A stretch of DNA of 64,000 nt, from positions 1 to 64,000 of the forward strand of contig JAVKGX010000001.1 in the NCBI GenBank assembly GCA_031432545.1, written 5' to 3'. This document shows positions 16,114-25,600 of this stretch, piece by piece. Every line of letters begins with the position of its first letter. Positions within the stretch are counted from its first letter, which is position 1. The position numbers and the translations under genes are program-made. The notes beneath the pieces were generated by a model that was not told the DNA's origin, made no database searches, and saw only the letters and a program-made list of their open reading frames with translations. The stretch comes from Armatimonadota bacterium. Its GTDB lineage: Bacteria > Sysuimicrobiota > Sysuimicrobiia > Sysuimicrobiales > Sysuimicrobiaceae.

Positions 16114-17319
16114 GTGGCGGAAGGCAGTTCGCTTCGGACCCCTGCGGCGCAGGGCTCCTCGGCCGGGGCGCCCCGGCTGCGCAACGTCGGGATCCCTCTG
16201 CTCCTGTTCGCCGTCGCCGCCGCCGTCCACATCGGATCGAATCCGCGTCCGCCGGGCTGGTACAAGCACTACGTGTACCAGGCCGTCGCCTTCGGCCAGG
16301 GCCGGCTGGACGTCCGAGGCGTCCCCGACTTCTACCAGGACCTGTCGCCGTTTGAGGGCAGGGTCTATCTGCCCTTTCCACCGGCCCCGGCACTGGTCTT
16401 GATGCCGGCCGTCGCGTTGTGGGCAGAGGCGACCGACCAAACACGGGTGGCCCAGCTGCTGGGCGCGGTCAACGTCGCGCTGATGTGGGCGCTGCTCGTG
16501 CGCCTGGGTTTCCCCGCACCGGTGGCGCTGTTCGGAGCAGTGCTGTTGGGCTTCGGAACCGTGCACTGGTCGGCCGCGACGATCGGAACCACGTGGTTCT
16601 TCGCTCATGTCTGCGCCGTCTTCTTCGTGCTGCTGGCGTGGCTGGAGATCGAAGGCCGGGGCCGGGGCTGGCTGGCGGGGGTGTGGTTCGCGCTCGCATG
16701 GCTGTCGCGCGTGCCGGTCCTCCTCGCGCTCCCGGCGGCTGCGTGGAGGTTGCGGCGGCTGGGAGACGATCGCGTGTGGTGGTTCGCGGCGGCTAACCTC
16801 GCCGGCCTGATCTTGTTCTTCCTCTACAATGCTGCGCGGTTCGGCGACCCGCTGGAGACAGGGATCTCGATGCACACCCACGCCGCCCACTTCACCGAAC
16901 CCCTCCGGCAGGGCATCCTCAGCGTCGCCCACCTGGGGCGCAACCTGCACACCATGTGGCTGCGCGGGTTCGAGGTGATCGGCAGTGCGCCGTTCTTGCG
17001 CCCCTCTGCCGAGGGGCTTTCGGTCTTTCTCACCACACCCGCCCTCGTGCGCGTGTTCGCCCCGCTCACCCCCTACCGCTCCTGCCATCGGATCCTCGTG
17101 GCGGCCATCGCGCTCGTGATGCTGCCTTCGCTATTCTGGTTCTCGACGGGGTGGGTGCAGTGGGGTTACCGTTACAGCCTCGACTGGATGCCGCTCGCTG
17201 TGGTGCTCCTGGCGCTGTGCCTGCGCCCGGCGCCCACGGGCCTGGACTGGGCGTTGCTGGGTTTGAGCGTGGCGAGCAACGCCCTGGGCGCGTACTGGAT
17301 CCGTGTGCTGGGCTGGTAG
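16114..17319 (+). CDS. polytopic membrane protein, glycosyltransferase (GT-C/PMT)-like
   Basis: 401 residues from GTG 16114 (GTAGGGA upstream), 43 bp after the Lon-like gene. About ten membrane helices are visible. After the first helix comes a loop with WYKHYVYQAVAFGQGRLDVR and a short YLPFPPAPALVLMPAVAL segment, an arrangement like GT-C mannosyl- or arabinosyltransferases that use polyprenyl-phosphate sugars. The catalytic Asp pair in the first loop is not obvious, so the family call is tentative. No glycan genes are nearby. Confidence 0.5.
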   Translation: MAEGSSLRTPAAQGSSAGAPRLRNVGIPLLLFAVAAAVHIGSNPRPPGWYKHYVYQAVAFGQGRLDVRGVPDFYQDLSPFEGRVYLPFPPAPALVLMPAVALWAEATDQTRVAQLLGAVNVALMWALLVRLGFPAPVALFGAVLLGFGTVHWSAATIGTTWFFAHVCAVFFVLLAWLEIEGRGRGWLAGVWFALAWLSRVPVLLALPAAAWRLRRLGDDRVWWFAAANLAGLILFFLYNAARFGDPLETGISMHTHAAHFTEPLRQGILSVAHLGRNLHTMWLRGFEVIGSAPFLRPSAEGLSVFLTTPALVRVFAPLTPYRSCHRILVAAIALVMLPSLFWFSTGWVQWGYRYSLDWMPLAVVLLALCLRPAPTGLDWALLGLSVASNALGAYWIRVLGW

Positions 17320-17426
17320 GACCGTTCACGGCTCCTTTACGTTGCTCAGATGTACTACCCCAAGCAGGGCGACACCCATGGGCGGCGCGAATGCCGTCCC
17401 GCGGCCGGTCGCCGACCGGATGACCG

Positions 17427-18071
17427 ATGCGCACCATCGTGTTCGTCGCCGCGCTCGCTGTCGCGGCCGGGCTCGCCGCCCCGACCGCGGAGACGGCGGC
17501 ACCGTCTCCGAGCCCGCTGCCGCCGGGATTCGAGCGGTTCGTCGTCGATCCGTCCGCGTCGACGGTATCCTATCGGGTCGACGAGACCTTCCTGGGCGAC
17601 AACCGGTTCAACACCGCCGTCGGAACCACCAACGAGGTGCACGGCGATATCGTCGTGAACCGGCAGAACCCGCGCGCCAGTCGCGTCGGGCGCATCACGG
17701 TCGACATCAGCGCGCTGCGGTCCGACAGCACGCGGCGGGACAACGCGATCCGCAACCGCTGGTTGGAGTCGGCACGCTACCCGCTCGCCGAGTTCCTGAC
17801 CACCGAGATCCGGGGCCTGCCGCAGACTTACCGCGAGGGGGAAGCACTGAAGGTCGCCGTCGTCGGAAACCTAAAGATCCGCGACGTCATCCGGCAGACC
17901 ACATTCGATGCGACACTGACGCTGAGCGGAGCCACGCTCACGGCGGTGGCGACGACCGAGATCCGCATGACGGACTTCGGCTTCGAGCCGCCCTCGATTC
18001 TGGGATTCGTGCGCGCGCAGAACGAGGCGAAGCTGGAGTTGCGGTTGACGGCCAGGCGGGCGCCGCGCTGA
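17427..18071 (+). CDS. YceI-family periplasmic lipid-binding protein
   Basis: 214 residues. A signal peptide (MRTIVFVAALAVAAGLAAPT) precedes a YceI lipocalin-like domain: FVVDPSASTVSYRVDETFLG at the start, GRITVDISALRSDSTRRDNA in the middle, the YPLAEF and GNLKIRDVIRQTTFDATL strands, and ITDFGF-like MTDFGFEPPSILGFVRAQNE near the end. The family binds polyisoprenoids or other amphiphiles in the periplasm. It lies 15 bp upstream of the HtrA-type protease and may be co-transcribed with it. Confidence 0.88.
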   Translation: MRTIVFVAALAVAAGLAAPTAETAAPSPSPLPPGFERFVVDPSASTVSYRVDETFLGDNRFNTAVGTTNEVHGDIVVNRQNPRASRVGRITVDISALRSDSTRRDNAIRNRWLESARYPLAEFLTTEIRGLPQTYREGEALKVAVVGNLKIRDVIRQTTFDATLTLSGATLTAVATTEIRMTDFGFEPPSILGFVRAQNEAKLELRLTARRAPR

Positions 18072-18095
18072 GCGGTCGTCCGGTGGGTGGCAACG

Positions 18096-19094
18096 ATGAT
18101 GCCACGGCGGCTACTAGATTGGTCAGTCCGCAGCGGCGCACTGTCTGCCGTCGCGGTGGCCCTGCTGGCTGCGGCGGCGGTCGCCCAGCTGGCGGCCGAC
18201 CCGCAGGCGATCTACGATCGGGTCGCTCCCTCGATCGCGACCCTCCAAGTCGGCGCGGAAGGACGGAGCGCCACCGGTACCGCGTTCGCATTCAACGCCT
18301 CCGGTCAGCTCCTGACCGCGGCGCACGTAGTACGGGGCGCGGAACGGATCCGAGTCGAGTTCGCAGACGGGTCCTCCGCGGAGGCACACTTGGTCGGATA
18401 CGACGCGCGGCGTGACCTCGCGGTCATCCGCGCGGACTCGACGCCGCTCCCCTTGCCGCTGATCGGAGCGGAGGCTTTGAAGGTGGGCGATCCCGTCTTC
18501 GTCGTCGGTTCGCCGCGCGGGCGGCCCCTCACTGTCAGCGCCGGTCAGGTGCTCGCCAACGGCACGACGCTGGCCGGCTTGGTGCCGGGAATCATGATCC
18601 GCAACAGCGCGCCGATCCAGCCGGGCCACTCCGGTAGTCCGCTGCTGGACGGGCAGGGGCGGGCGGTCGGCGTCGTCGTGGCCATCTCGACCCGGCCCGG
18701 CGAGGAAGGCGGACTCGCGGTGTCCGGCTCGGTCGTGCGCGAGACGCTGCCGGCCCTGCTCGCCGGGGTGCGGCGCGAGCGGGCGTGGCTGGGCATCGTG
18801 GCGATCGCGCTCGATGCGTCACTGGCTCGACAGCGGAATCTGCCGGTGGACCGCGGGATGCTGGTGGTGGAGGTGCAGCCCGGGAGCCCAGCCGAACAGG
18901 CGGGCTTGCGCGGCGACCGAAAGGATGGTCCCGTGGGCGACGTCATCGTGGCGCTGGACGGGTATCCGGTCGCCACCTGGGAGGACGTGATGCGCGTTCT
19001 CGGCGCGCGCGAACCCGGACAGCGGATGCAGGTCGAGATCGTGCGCGAATCCCGGCAAGTGACGGTCGAGGTCACGCTGGGCGCAAGACCCTAG
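18096..19094 (+). CDS. HtrA/DegP-type serine protease with one PDZ domain
   Basis: About 332 residues from ATG 18096 (GGTGGGTGG upstream; GTG 18087 is in frame). An N-terminal hydrophobic segment (ALSAVAVALLAAAAVAQLAA) acts as signal or anchor. The trypsin-like triad is visible: His in LLTAAHVVRGAE, Asp in DARRDLAVI, Ser in IQPGHSGSPLLDGQG. A C-terminal PDZ domain contains GMLVVEVQPGSPAEQAGLRG and DVIVALDGYPV. It would degrade or sense misfolded envelope proteins. The YceI gene immediately upstream is also an envelope protein. Confidence 0.88.
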   Translation: MMPRRLLDWSVRSGALSAVAVALLAAAAVAQLAADPQAIYDRVAPSIATLQVGAEGRSATGTAFAFNASGQLLTAAHVVRGAERIRVEFADGSSAEAHLVGYDARRDLAVIRADSTPLPLPLIGAEALKVGDPVFVVGSPRGRPLTVSAGQVLANGTTLAGLVPGIMIRNSAPIQPGHSGSPLLDGQGRAVGVVVAISTRPGEEGGLAVSGSVVRETLPALLAGVRRERAWLGIVAIALDASLARQRNLPVDRGMLVVEVQPGSPAEQAGLRGDRKDGPVGDVIVALDGYPVATWEDVMRVLGAREPGQRMQVEIVRESRQVTVEVTLGARP

Positions 19095-19122
19095 GGCCCG
19101 GTTGGGTTGCTGCGGAGGTAGC

Positions 19123-20136
19123 GTGCGTTTCCTGTGGCCGGCCTTGCTGTGGGGACTCCTGCTGGTGCCCGCCCTCGCAGTCGGCTACGCGGCGTGGGTC
19201 CGACGGTCAGCTCCGCGCGCGCTGGCGCACCCGCACGCCGCCGCGATCGCGGTCTTGGTACGTGGGTCCTGGCGGCGCCACGCGGCGGCCGTACTGTACC
19301 TGGTGGCGGTCGCATCCGTGCTGCTGGCCGCTGCCCGTCCTACCTTCCCGCTCCCGGTGGCGGCGGACGGGCGTGCGATCATGTTGAGCATCGACGTCAG
19401 CGGCAGCATGCGGTCACAGGACGTGGAGCCGAACCGTCTGGAGGCCGCCAAGAGCGCGGCGAAGGCGTTCGTCGCGGCGCTGCCCAACTCGGTACGCGTG
19501 GGGCTCGTGGCGTTCGGAGGCTACGCGCAGCTGATCCGGCCGCCGACCACCGACCGGCTGGCGCTCAACCAGGCGATCGACGATCTGGGGTTCGTGCGGC
19601 GGACGGCGATCGGGGAGGGGCTGATGGAGGCCGTCGCGGCGCTGCCGGGTCCCGTCCGCCCGAGCGTCGACGGCGTCCTGCCCGACCGGCCGGCCGGGCG
19701 GCTCGCACCGGGCATCGTCGTGTTGCTGTCCGACGGGCGCAACAACGCAGGGATGGATCCCCTGCAGGCAGCCGAGTGGGCCAGACAGCAGGCAGTCACG
19801 GTCTACACCGTCGGCGTGGGACAACCGGTGACCCCCAACAACGTCTGGACGCTGGGCGGATCGCTCGACGAGACGACGCTGCAGGAGATCGCACGGCGGA
19901 CCGGTGGCGCGTACCACCACGCCTCGACCGCGTCGCGGCTGCACCAGGTCTATCGCACGCTGGCGCGGCAGGTCGGCTGGGAGCGGCGGCCGGTCGAGGT
20001 CTCGGGAATCGTGGCGTTGGTCGCCGCCGCGGCATTGCTGGCGGCGATCGCCGCCTCGACGTTCACGCACCCGGCGCAAGCAAGCGGCTGGCAGACCGGC
20101 GACCGTCCAGCGGAGCGCGCCGCAGAGAGCAGGTAG
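19123..20136 (+). CDS. membrane-anchored VWA-domain protein (BatA-like)
   Basis: 337 residues from GTG 19123 with TGCGGAGGTAG upstream. Two N-terminal helices (FLWPALLWGLLLVPALAVGY and AAAVLYLVAVASVLLAAARP) and one C-terminal helix bracket a von Willebrand A domain. The metal-ion-dependent adhesion site is intact: DVSGSM, a TAIGEGL segment, and LLSDGRNN. The layout is that of BatA-type proteins, which usually sit beside MoxR and DUF58 genes. Here those partners are 36 kb away at 55.6-57.8 kb, possibly the same system split in two (inference). Confidence 0.85.
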   Translation: MRFLWPALLWGLLLVPALAVGYAAWVRRSAPRALAHPHAAAIAVLVRGSWRRHAAAVLYLVAVASVLLAAARPTFPLPVAADGRAIMLSIDVSGSMRSQDVEPNRLEAAKSAAKAFVAALPNSVRVGLVAFGGYAQLIRPPTTDRLALNQAIDDLGFVRRTAIGEGLMEAVAALPGPVRPSVDGVLPDRPAGRLAPGIVVLLSDGRNNAGMDPLQAAEWARQQAVTVYTVGVGQPVTPNNVWTLGGSLDETTLQEIARRTGGAYHHASTASRLHQVYRTLARQVGWERRPVEVSGIVALVAAAALLAAIAASTFTHPAQASGWQTGDRPAERAAESR

Positions 20137-20202
20137 AGCCGGACAGGAAGCAGACGGACGCCGTCGGGCAGCTGGACACCGGCGGCCAACAGGAGGACGA
20201 CT

Positions 20203-21147
20203 ATGAACGAAGATCGCATCACCGACATGGGTCGCTACGTCCTCGAGGAGTGGGCGGAGGACTACCGCAAGGGCCAGCTCGGCCGCCGCGAGTTCCTGCG
20301 GCGCGTCGTGCTGTTCGCCGGTTCGACCGCAACCGCGGTGCCGCTGCTGGGCAGGCTAGGCGTCGCGGCTTCGGCCGAGGAGGTGTCGGCGGCCACGGCG
20401 CAGGTACCGCCGCCTCAGGCCACTCAGGGCGTGACGGTGCCGCCCGACGACCCTGCGATCCAGGTCGGTATGGTGACCTTCGCTCACGACGGCACGAACG
20501 TGCGCGGCTACCTCGCCAGGCCCCGCAACCGCGATCGCGCCCCGGGCCTGGTCCTGTGCCACGAGAACCGGGGATTGGTCGAGCACACCCGGGACGTCGC
20601 CCGGCGGTTCGCCAAGGTGGGCTACGTCGCCCTCGCGGTGGATCTGGCCTCGCACGAGGGCGGTACGGACCGGTTCGGCGACCCCGCCGCGGTCACCGCG
20701 CTACTCGGACGCACACCGCCCGCGCAACTCGTGGGGATGCTCGACGGCGGTGTGCACCACCTGCGATCGCGCGACTTCGTGCACGCGGACCGGATCGGTG
20801 CGATCGGCTGGTGTTTCGGGGGAGGCATGACGTGGCGGCTCGTCACCGTCAACCGCGACATCCGCGCCGCGGTGCCCTATTATGGACCCAACCCGCCACT
20901 GGAAGACGTGCCGCGGATCCACGCCGCGGTGCTGGGAATCTACGCGGAGCAGGACCAGCGGATCAACGCCGGAATCCCGGCCCTGCGCGAGGCGCTGCAG
21001 CGAGCCAATGTCACGCACGAGATCGTGATCTTCCCCGGCGTGGATCACGCGTTCTTCAACGACACCGGTGCGCGGTACAACGCGGCGGTCGCCCGCCAGG
21101 CCTGGGAACGGACGCTGGCCTGGTTGCAGCGATACCTCGGCGCGTGA
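20203..21147 (+). CDS. dienelactone hydrolase family protein, predicted exported
   Basis: 314 residues with a strong CAGGAGGACG ribosome binding site. The N terminus has the family's conserved YVLEEWAEDYRKG stretch followed by a twin-arginine-like RREFLRRVVLFAGSTATAVP signal, so Tat export is likely. The alpha/beta-hydrolase core has a Cys nucleophile in IGWCFGGGM, an Asp in YAEQDQRIN and a His in GVDHAFFND, the Cys-Asp-His triad of dienelactone hydrolases. The natural substrate is not clear. It is followed by the efflux genes after 39 bp and may be part of that operon. Confidence 0.88.
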   Translation: MNEDRITDMGRYVLEEWAEDYRKGQLGRREFLRRVVLFAGSTATAVPLLGRLGVAASAEEVSAATAQVPPPQATQGVTVPPDDPAIQVGMVTFAHDGTNVRGYLARPRNRDRAPGLVLCHENRGLVEHTRDVARRFAKVGYVALAVDLASHEGGTDRFGDPAAVTALLGRTPPAQLVGMLDGGVHHLRSRDFVHADRIGAIGWCFGGGMTWRLVTVNRDIRAAVPYYGPNPPLEDVPRIHAAVLGIYAEQDQRINAGIPALREALQRANVTHEIVIFPGVDHAFFNDTGARYNAAVARQAWERTLAWLQRYLGA

Positions 21148-21186
21148 GGGGGATCCTAACTGTGGGGGACGCGAGGAGGCGGTCGA

Positions 21187-22671
21187 TTGCGTAAGTCCTC
21201 GTGGGTGGTCGCCGCGGTGATGGTGGTGGGCTTGCTGGGCTGGCGCGGCATCGAGGCGGTCCGACCGCGCCCAGACGCACCGGCGCGCGCCGCCGGCGCG
21301 GTCCGCCAGCCGATGACCGTACAGGTCGCGCCGGCCGCGCGCCACAACCTGGCCCGGTGGGCGTCGTACTCCGGCGAGGTGCGGGCGCATTCGACGGTCG
21401 ACGTCTTCCCGCGGATCTCCGGGGTCGTCGCGGAAGTGCGGGTGCGCGAAGGGGACCTGGTGGCCGCCGGGCAGGTGGTGGCACGCCTGGATCCCCGCGA
21501 GTTCCGCTTCCAGGCCGAGCAGGCACGCGCTGCAGTGAACACGCAGCGCGTGCAGGTCGAACAGGCCCGCGCCGCCGTCCGGACGCAGCGGCTGCAGGTC
21601 GAGCAGGCCCGCGCCGGCCTCGCCACGCAGCGCGCCCGCCTGGCCCAGCTGCTCGCAGGGCCGGCACCCGAGCAGATTCGACAGGCCGAAGAACAGGTGC
21701 GCCAGGCAAAGGCCGCCGTCGAGTTCAGTGCCGCACAGCTGCGGCGCACCGAAGAGCTGTTCGAGCAGGGATTCGTCGCCCGCCAGGCGGTCGATTCGGC
21801 CCGGATGGACTACGAGGTGCAGCAGGCGCGGTTGCGGGCGGCCGAAGCGCAACTCAATCTCTTGCGCCAGGGACCGCGGGCCGAGGAGGTGGAGGTCGCC
21901 CGGGGGCAGCTGCGCCAGGCGGAAGTCGCGTTCCAACAGGCCCAAAGCCAGGCGGCCCAAGCCGAGGTCGCCTTGCGCCAGGCCGAAAGCGTCCTCGCCC
22001 AGTCCGAGGTCTCCCTCCGTCAGGCCGAGACCCTGCTCGCCGAAAGCGCAGTGCGCGCGCCCGCGGAGGGGGTCGTCGCCCGCCGCGCGGTCGACCCCGG
22101 CGACACCGTGACGCCGTCGACCCTGCTGATGCAGGTGGTGGACATCGATCCGGTGGAGATCGCAGCACCGGTCAGTGAGCGCGATCTGGGCCGCGTAGCT
22201 GTCGGCATGCCAGCTGCGGTTCGGGTGGACGCGCTGCCAGACAGGATGTTCGCCGGACGGCTCGCGCGGGTAGGCCCGGTCCTGGCCACCGAGACCCGCA
22301 CCGCGGAGATCCGGGTGGAAGTCGCCAACCCCGATGCGTCGTTGCGCCCAGGCATGGCCGCCCGGGTCGAGCTCGTCTTGGAGCAGCGCCTTGGCGTGAT
22401 CGCGGTGCCGATCGAGGCCGTGGTGGAACGCGAAGGACGGCGCGTCGTATTCGTCGTCACAGACGGGCTGGCACAGGCGCGCCAGGTGGAGACCGGTCTA
22501 ACGGACGGCATGCGGATTGAGATCGTGCGGGGTCTGCGTCCGGGCGAAAACGTTGTGGTCACGGGCCAGGAGACGCTGCGCGACGGCACCCAGGTCCTCG
22601 TGGCGGGGCCGGGGACATCTCCGCGGGGTCCCCGACGCGTCCCGACGCGCCCAGGAGGGGACCGACCGTGA
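21187..22671 (+). CDS. periplasmic adaptor (membrane fusion protein) of an RND efflux pump
   Basis: 494 residues from TTG 21187 with GAGGAGGCGG upstream. It has an N-terminal membrane anchor, a biotinyl-lipoyl half-motif (GVVAEVRVREGDLVAAGQVV), a very long alpha hairpin, the second lipoyl half (SAVRAPAEGVVARRAVDPGD) and beta-barrel/proximal domains ending with a polybasic tail. The hairpin contains tandem 14-residue units (AAVxTQRxQVEQAR) at 21529-21654, plus a second pair (AQAEVALRQAESVL, AQSEVSLRQAETLL). The stop overlaps the RND pump start by 4 bp. It would bridge the inner-membrane pump and the TolC-like channel. Confidence 0.9.
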   Translation: MRKSSWVVAAVMVVGLLGWRGIEAVRPRPDAPARAAGAVRQPMTVQVAPAARHNLARWASYSGEVRAHSTVDVFPRISGVVAEVRVREGDLVAAGQVVARLDPREFRFQAEQARAAVNTQRVQVEQARAAVRTQRLQVEQARAGLATQRARLAQLLAGPAPEQIRQAEEQVRQAKAAVEFSAAQLRRTEELFEQGFVARQAVDSARMDYEVQQARLRAAEAQLNLLRQGPRAEEVEVARGQLRQAEVAFQQAQSQAAQAEVALRQAESVLAQSEVSLRQAETLLAESAVRAPAEGVVARRAVDPGDTVTPSTLLMQVVDIDPVEIAAPVSERDLGRVAVGMPAAVRVDALPDRMFAGRLARVGPVLATETRTAEIRVEVANPDASLRPGMAARVELVLEQRLGVIAVPIEAVVEREGRRVVFVVTDGLAQARQVETGLTDGMRIEIVRGLRPGENVVVTGQETLRDGTQVLVAGPGTSPRGPRRVPTRPGGDRP

Positions 22672-25600
22672 GCCCGCCGGCACTGGCGGTCGCGCGTCCG
22701 ATCGGAACGTGCATCCTGTTCAGCGTGGTCGTGCTCTTGGGCCTGACCGCGCTGGCAGGCCTGCCGATCGATCTGCTCCCAGAGGTGTCGCTGCCCAGGC
22801 TGTCGGTGTCCACGCAGTATCCGGGTGCCGGCCCCGAGGAAGTGGAGAACCTGGTCTCGCGGGTCATCGAGGAAGCCGCCAGCACGGTCCCCGGGGCGCA
22901 GGAAGTGATCTCGACGTCCAGCCAGGGTGCGTCCAGCGTGGTCGTGCTGTTCCCCAACGGCACCGACCTGAACGCGGCGGCCGACGACCTGCGTGCCGCT
23001 GTGGAACGGGCGCGCCGACGCCTGCCCGACGGCGCGTCGCCGCCGATCGTCTTCAAGTTCGACCCCTCGCAGCAACCGATCATGCAGATGGGGCTGATCG
23101 CGCGCGAAGGGTCCAACCTGGACAGCGCGGAGTTGCGACGCCTGGCCGATGAGCAGGTCCTGTTCCGGCTGGAGCGGGTGCCCGGCGTCGCGCTGGCCGA
23201 GGTCCGCGGCGGCCGGCGCCGGCATATCCAGGTGGCGCTCGACCGCGATCGGATGCAGGCGTTGCGGATCTCCGAGCGCGACGTCGCCACCGCGCTGGCC
23301 GCCGCCAACATCGCCGCACCGGCCGGCGAGGTCCTGGAGGGGACGCGGCAACTCGGTCTGCGCGTCCTCAGCCGTTACCGCGACCTCGATCAGATCCGCA
23401 ACACCGTCGTCGCGTACCGCGGCGGGGCACCGATCCACGTGCGGGACGTCGCCGAGGTGGCGGCTGGGCAAGAGGAGGACACGGGTCGCATCCGCATCAA
23501 CGGCGTGCCCGGCGTCTTGCTGCAAGTCCAACGACAGCCCGGTCGGAACACCGTGGCCGTCTCCGACGGCGTGCTGCGGCAGGTGGAGCAACTCAACGCC
23601 ACCCTGCCGGGTGCGCGGATCGTCGTGGTCGCCGACAACGCGCGGTTCATCCGCAGCGCGCTCGCGTCGGTGCGCAACGCGCTGCTGCTGGGGACCATCT
23701 TCGCCGTCGCCGTGCTGCTGTTCTTCCTGCGCGACGTGCGCAGCGTGCTGGTCATCGGTACGGCGATCCCGATCTCGATTCTGGCCGCCTGCGCGCTGAT
23801 GTTCTTCTCGGGATACACCCTCAACCTGATGACGATGGGCGCGCTGGCGCTGGGCGTCGGGATGCTCGTGGACACCTCGATCGTCGTCTTGGAGAACATC
23901 TACCGACACCGCGAAGCGGGCTGCGCAGGGCCCGAAGCCGCGGTGCGCGGCGCACGCGAAGTGGCCTCGGCCGTCACCGCATCGACGCTGACGACCATCG
24001 TCGTGTTCCTGCCCGTGATCTTTTTGCGCGGCGGCGCCGTCGTCACGCAGATGTTCTTCCAGTTCTCGATGGTCGTCATCTTCGCGCTGCTGTGCTCCTT
24101 GGCGGTCTCGCTCACCCTGACGCCGGTGCTGGCCTCGTGGCTGCCGGCCCTGCACGCGGCGCGGTCGGACAGCACCCGCAGCGGCCGCCTGGTGACCGCG
24201 TACCGGTCGTTGCTGGACTGGGCCCTGCGGCACCGGGCGGCGGTGTTCGCGGCAGCGCTGGCGGTCTTTCTGATCGGCCTGGGTGCCTCTCGGCTGGTGG
24301 GCAGCGAGATCCTCCCAGCCTCCGACGAGGGCGAGATCTTCGTCAGTGCGGTCCTGCCCGTCGGCACACGGCTCGATCTCACCGAGCAGACGCTGCGCGG
24401 TCTGGAGCAGGCGGCGCGCGAGGCCGCACCCGAGATCGTCGACTCCACGCTGGCGGTCGGGTCGGCCGGATTCGGGACGGGAACGCACCGCGGATCGCTG
24501 CGGTTGCGGCTGCTCCCCAAGGGTGAGCGGTCCCGAACGACCGAACAGATCGCGTCGGTGCTGCGTCAGCGCCTGCGGGTCCCGGGAGGCCGGGTGATGG
24601 TGCGGGCGAGCGCGGGCGCACTGGGGATCCTGCGGTTCGGCAGCAGCGCCGACCCCATCAGCGTGGACATCCGCGGCTTCGATCTGGATGCGGGCATGCG
24701 GCTGGCCGAACAAGTGCGCGACGCGCTGGAGCAAGTTCCCGGCGTCACTGATGCCAGCGTCGCCCGGGAGGAGCGCATCCCCGAGATGGCCGTGCGCGTG
24801 GACGTCGAGCGCGCAGCGGCGTTCGGGCTCACGCCCCAGCAGGTGGGCGACGTCCTCAGCGCAGCGGTGGCCGGGCGGACCGCCACGATCCTCCGGGAAG
24901 GGGGGCGCGAGATGGACGTCGTCGTCCGGCTCCGTGAGGACGATCGGCGCACCGCGGCCGACCTCCTGTCGGTTCCGATCACCGCCACGGGTGGGCGCCA
25001 GATCCTGCTGGGCCAGGTCGCGGAGGTCGTGCGCGGAGTTGCGCCCGCCCAGATCTTCCGCCGGGGCCGCGAACGGGTCATCACGGTGAGCGCAGGGCTG
25101 AGCGGGCGCGACTTCGGCAGCGCGATGGAGGAAGTGCGTGCGCGGATCGCTCAGATTTCCCTGCCGCCCGGGTTCGCCATCGCGTTCGGCGAGCAGTACG
25201 AGGAACAACAGCGCGCCAACCGCCAGCTCCTGCTGGGATTCGGCGTGGCGGTTCTGCTCGTGTACGCGGTGATGGCGATCCAGTTCGAGCGGCTGGTGCA
25301 GCCGTTGCTGATCATGGGCGCGGTGCCGTTCGCGGTCGCGGGATCGTTGTTGATGCTGTGGCTGACCCAGACGACGCTGAACGTCCAGTCGTGGATCGGG
25401 ATCATCGTGCTGGCCGGGATCGTCGTCAACAACGCGATCGTGCTCGTCGACTTCATCCTCTCCAAGCACCGCGGCGAGGGCACGCCGCCGCGGCAGGCCG
25501 CGGTGGAGGCGTCGGCGGCGCGCCTGCGGCCGGTCCTGATGACGACGCTGACGACGGTGCTGGCCCTCGTGCCGGTGGCGATCGGCCTGGGCGAGGGCGC

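Noticed and set aside
21529-22041. Possible CRISPR-like repeat array in the adaptor
   Set aside because: The repeats are in frame, have no spacers, encode heptad-rich helix and vary as protein repeats do.
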